64,000 bases of DNA from Hedera helix (Eukaryota; Streptophyta; Magnoliopsida; Apiales; Araliaceae), in contig OX359281.1 of the NCBI GenBank assembly GCA_947179155.2, forward strand, positions 39,246,967-39,310,966, read 5' to 3'. Shown in pieces: positions 60,555 through 64,000 of the stretch. Each line of letters starts with the position of its first letter. Position 1 is the first letter of the stretch. The notes under the pieces are model-generated. The model did not search any database, was not told the origin of the DNA, and saw only the letters and a program-made list of their open reading frames with translations. The position numbers were made by a program, and so were the translations under genes.

Positions 60555-61201
60555 ATAAAGCTGTAAATGAGTCGAATCGATTCGAATTTTATGTTGTTCG
60601 GATTCGACTCGTAAGGTTAAATTCGTACTCAAATTTGACTCGGATTTGAACTATATTTAAAAAACTCTACTCAGATTCTACTTGGCTCAAATTTTTATTA
60701 CTCGAATTCGATCCGACTCGGATCGAATTATATTTAAACTACTCGTGAATTTCAAATTCAAACTCGACTTCGAGTCTCCACATAATAACTAGTTTTATAA
60801 TATATATAATTATTAAATGAACTTATTATTTTACTTATAAATGATAAAATATAATTATAATTACACTTTACAAATATAAAATTAAAATTACAAATAAAAT
60901 AAAAAAATAATAAATAATTATTCAAATTTTGTTTAATTATGTATATATTATATGATAATGTATCGGGTATATATTCGAATATGTATCAATCGAGTATGTA
61001 TCGAATCATAATTGAAAATTCGACTAGTTTGAATCTTAAACGAGTCGAGTATAACTTTACTCAGATTCTACTCGTATTTTTATACGAACTATTTTTTGTG
61101 CTCAGATTTGAATTATATTCTTAATGAATTCGAGTCGAGCTCACAGTTTTTCAAACCGAGCCCGAATTGAGCCCAAACCGTTTGGTTCGATTTATAGTCT
61201 T
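60555..61201. mobile_element. hAT-type non-autonomous element
   Basis: 647 bp flanked by GTTACTTA (60547-60554) and ATTACTTA (61202-61209), an 8-bp duplication with one change. The ends are imperfect inverted repeats (AAAGCTGTAAATGAGTCGAA; from the right AAGACTATAAATCGAACCAA). The interior is rich in TCGAATTCGA and GACTCG motifs. The GCTGTAAATGAG-type end is common in plant hAT MITEs. Confidence 0.65.
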
Positions 61202-61209
61202 ATTACTTA

Positions 61210-61263
61210 GAGAGTGGTTGGTGCCCAATTTCTATTTATATGTATAGTTAATGGATATGTGCC

Positions 61264-61306
<43 letters not shown>

Positions 61307-61486
61307 CTTGGACAACGTGGTGGTTATCAATTAGTAAATTGGAAGAGTAGGTACGATTAGTTCTCTAGGCTATACCAATGTGCTAGCTAGCAAGCATACC
61401 AAGTTTGATTGTTATCGTCTTTTTCTTCATTTTTAATTAATTGAGTAAATGACAATAAACATTGTTGAAGCTCGTGTGCCTGAGAA

Positions 61487-61529
<43 letters not shown>

Positions 61530-62445
61530 GGACAACAATATTCATCCACCAATTTCCAATCCATCGAGTAGCTCAGAACCTTTTCCAAACCTAATAATCC
61601 TATCAATTTCCAATCTCATTTATGTCCTCTGAGCTGGGGTCCCTCAAGGAATAGTTGTTGTGGGGTTAATAGCCCATGGAAGACAGGGAAGGTCTCTCTA
61701 GTCCCGGCGATCAGTGTAGAAGTCTCGCGCGGTATGTTCTGAAAGATTTGAAGCATTCTATTTTTTGGTGTCCGCCTAATTTTTTTTTTCCTTCCCCATG
61801 TCGAACATATATAAGCCATTAAGTGCATGCTTGACTTGGTAAGAAGAATTGTTTAAGCCGATTACAACTAAATCACACACACATATATATATATATACAT
61901 ATATATATGTATGTACATTTTCCTCCCAAAAGACTCTCTCTCTCTCTCTCATAAATCAAAATGAAAGTTCTCCTTTCTAAAATATAATATATATTATACG
62001 TCAACATTATGTCAACATGAGCTGTATTTCTTATTCTAGAATAGCCATTAGTCAGGCTAAATATTAGGATAATTGATTGTAATCCCATAGTTTAGGGTAA
62101 TTTCCTATTTAATATCATACTTGCTCTCCAATCGGGTATTCTTATATATATTCCTCTTGTAGAGAAGAATTAATATATATAAAATATATTGTTTACACAT
62201 TATTATTTAAATCGAGATAAGAGTTTAATTATTTAAAATTTTACAATAGGAAATTGATATTTCCACGATTTAGAAACCTATAAGAAAAATTTTAACACGC
62301 TTTAATAAACATGCAACTAGTAATAACTATGAATTATATATTCAAACAATGTAAGAAAATCCTCTAAATTATAATTAATAAGAGTCGCACATTAATTAAT
62401 TATTACACAGAATATTATTATACTAGGTAGCTACTGATCGATCGG
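61210..62445. other. Intergenic; microsatellites and a GC-richer block
   Basis: (TA)n(GA)n lies at about 61264-61306, (TA)n at 61486-61527 and further TA/CA runs near 61878-61915. The block 61616-61830 is less AT-rich and has a 70-codon minus-strand frame that I could not assign. The 3' UTR of the GDSL gene occupies the right end. Confidence 0.45.
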
Positions 62446-63682
62446 TCAAGTGATGGTGAGGTTGGCTAGAGTCTTCAAGTTCATGGGTCGGATATGTCGC
62501 TTACCACCCCATAAGGCCTTGGACATGAGTTTATATGCATGCTCCGTTGGATGGAAATAGTCCCAAAATAAGTACTCATTAGGGTTTGGACACATCTTAT
62601 AACCTTCCTGCCCACATTGCAACATTCCTCTGAGAGTTCCATCGCCGCAACATGCATCTGTTACATTGGATAGACCTGCATGTGCAACCATAATTAAATC
62701 ATGAAAAATAAAACAAGAAAAACGAAAAACTCTCGTACTCCTCTCATTTGAAAATTTGTCCTTTCTCTATAGTACTCCCTCCACTCCAAATTATATAATT
62801 ATTATTGACTTTTGAAAGTCAATTTGAGAATTTTTTAAATTTAAAATTGAGATGACTCATTAAAAATTATGAAATAATAAAATTTATAATTAGTATTGTT
62901 TTTTAGATAGCTTACAATATTTATCATTTTATTAATTAAAATTAAAAGAATTTATGTTAATTTTTTATTTAAAAGTCTCTTAAGTTGACTTTAAAAAGTC
63001 AACAATGATCAAATAATATGTAACAGATGGAGTATATATTATGGTTTGGTTAGGACATTTAGACAACTTTTTTCTTAATATTGAATTTTAAGACTAAAAA
63101 TTGTGTCCAGAACCTAAAATAAGTTAAAAGTCAAATAAGACTTTTATTTCTGAGTGAAAGGAGTTAGCTAGTACTACTACGGGACTCATGAGAAATTTAA
63201 AGAGAGAATAAATTACCATAGCGTGTTGGAATGGTACGAAATGACTGGAAAATGCTATATACTGAACCATAAACACCAACTGATCCAGTGTACTTCATTG
63301 GTAAATCTTTGGCCAGATTTTGCAATCCCCTATTGTAATTCTTCACCATTCTATTCATCTTCCCAAAACATTTATCAACCGGTGCACTGAGCAATAGGGT
63401 CCTTGCCGGAACACAACCAACGGGCCCTAGTGAAAAAAGGGCTATGCGCCGAGCTCCTAGCTTGTAAATTTGGTCCACATAATGTCCAACTTCTGTCAAC
63501 ATGGCTTGGACATAATCATCCGGGGCGAGTGTTGGCGGATCGAATGCGAGGAAGTAGTTGAATATATCGTTTGAACCCGATTCCAGGAAGAAGATAGATT
63601 GTTGCACTAATTTTTTGTCTATGTGATTTTGCTCCACTAGGGTTTGGAATTGTAGAAGCTGGTCCTGAATTGGTGTCACCCT
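62446..63682 (-). CDS. GDSL esterase/lipase, 3' part only
   Basis: Serine hydrolase of the plant GDSL (SGNH) family, usually secreted. Two exons on the minus strand, 63682-63217 and 62675-62446, give 231 residues and TGA. Block III (SGSNDIFNYF, with the Gly and Asn of the oxyanion hole) is in the first. Next come LGARRIALFSLGPVGCVP, typical of the family, and CCGDGTL. Block V, WDYFHPTEHAY, carries the catalytic Asp and His. The N-terminal signal peptide and the GDS block with the nucleophile serine lie to the right of the window. About 130 residues are missing compared with the usual 350-370. The intron (62676-63216) hosts a Stowaway-like MITE. Confidence 0.93.
62775..63032. mobile_element. 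Stowaway-like MITE in the GDSL intron
   Basis: TA on both sides. Ends CTCCCTCCACTCCAAATTAT and, from the right, CTCCATCTGTTACATATTAT. Subterminal TTGACTTTTGAAAGTCAA-like segments are inverted copies of each other. Confidence 0.78.
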
Positions 63683-64000
63683 CTGCAAATCATATATTAA
63701 TTATAAGTTAAAAGAATTACTCCTTCTGTACAAGTTTACTCGTCTTAATTTCTTTTTTAGTATGTCCAAATTTATTTGTTTTCTTTATTTTTTAATACTA
63801 TTATTTACTTTACTTTTCCCATACAACCCTCGTTGAATTTTTTTTAAAAAAAATCATTGAAAACAACATAATATACATTAGAAAAAATAGTACTACTAAC
63901 TTTGATATTAGAAGCATAATCACACTCTCTTTTTCCCTTTCTCTCTCCTCTATTTTATTGTTGCAAGAAAGAATTAAGAGATTAAATAAAGCAACAAACA
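63683..64000 (-). other. GDSL intron continuing past the window
   Basis: The acceptor tttgcag precedes the exon at 63682. Upstream is AT-rich intron with a Stowaway-type left end (CTCCTTCTGTACAAGTTTAC) near 63720. No further exon is visible before the window ends. Confidence 0.6.

Noticed and set aside
61616..61828. 70-codon minus-strand frame in a GC-richer block
   Set aside because: Not recognised, no splice partners, and no start context; not enough to call a gene.

Overview
The window is plant nuclear DNA, most likely from a eudicot. It is AT-rich, its genes are split by many short GT-AG introns, the proteins are land-plant types, and the intergenic space is packed with LTR-retrotransposon relics, MITEs and (TA)n microsatellites. 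No CRISPR arrays or prokaryote-style operons were seen. One tRNA-like cloverleaf was found.

Layout. 1-1297: a decayed coding remnant and the upstream intron of a QSOX gene. 1298-6201 (+): quiescin sulfhydryl oxidase, first exon not in view. 8974-11369 (-): a complete seven-exon RING-CH (MARCH-type) membrane E3 ligase. 12.4-24.6 kb: intergenic, with a hAT MITE, a Stowaway MITE, a 3.5-kb solo LTR and a palindromic MULE MITE. 24.7-30.3 kb (+): MAF1, the repressor of RNA polymerase III, complete. Its leader is split by a 2.9-kb intron containing a hAT-like repeat, and it carries a spliced upstream ORF. Its fifth intron holds a class II tRNA-like sequence. 31-38.9 kb: an inverted relative of the hAT-like repeat, two MULE MITEs and a second family of solo LTR. 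38981-50588: a structurally complete, coding-free, very young LTR element with 4.7-kb LTRs, on the minus strand. 51010-51637 (+): a small two-exon gene of unknown function with a C-terminal membrane segment. 55242-58352: a second solo LTR of the same family as the one at 18.7-22.1 kb. 59049-59585 (-): a single-exon DUF4228/PADRE protein. 62446-63682 (-): the 3' part of a GDSL esterase/lipase whose 5' exons lie beyond the window.

The genes do not form a pathway. QSOX (secretory disulfide formation), a membrane E3 ligase, MAF1, a PADRE stress-type protein and a GDSL lipase are independent neighbours. The most notable features are around MAF1 (47-residue spliced uORF ending 8 nt before the start codon; tRNA-like fold with box A/B-like sequences in an intron of the Pol III repressor) and the mobile-element record, where seven insertions keep perfect target-site duplications. 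All coordinates and splice sites were read by eye and no database was searched.
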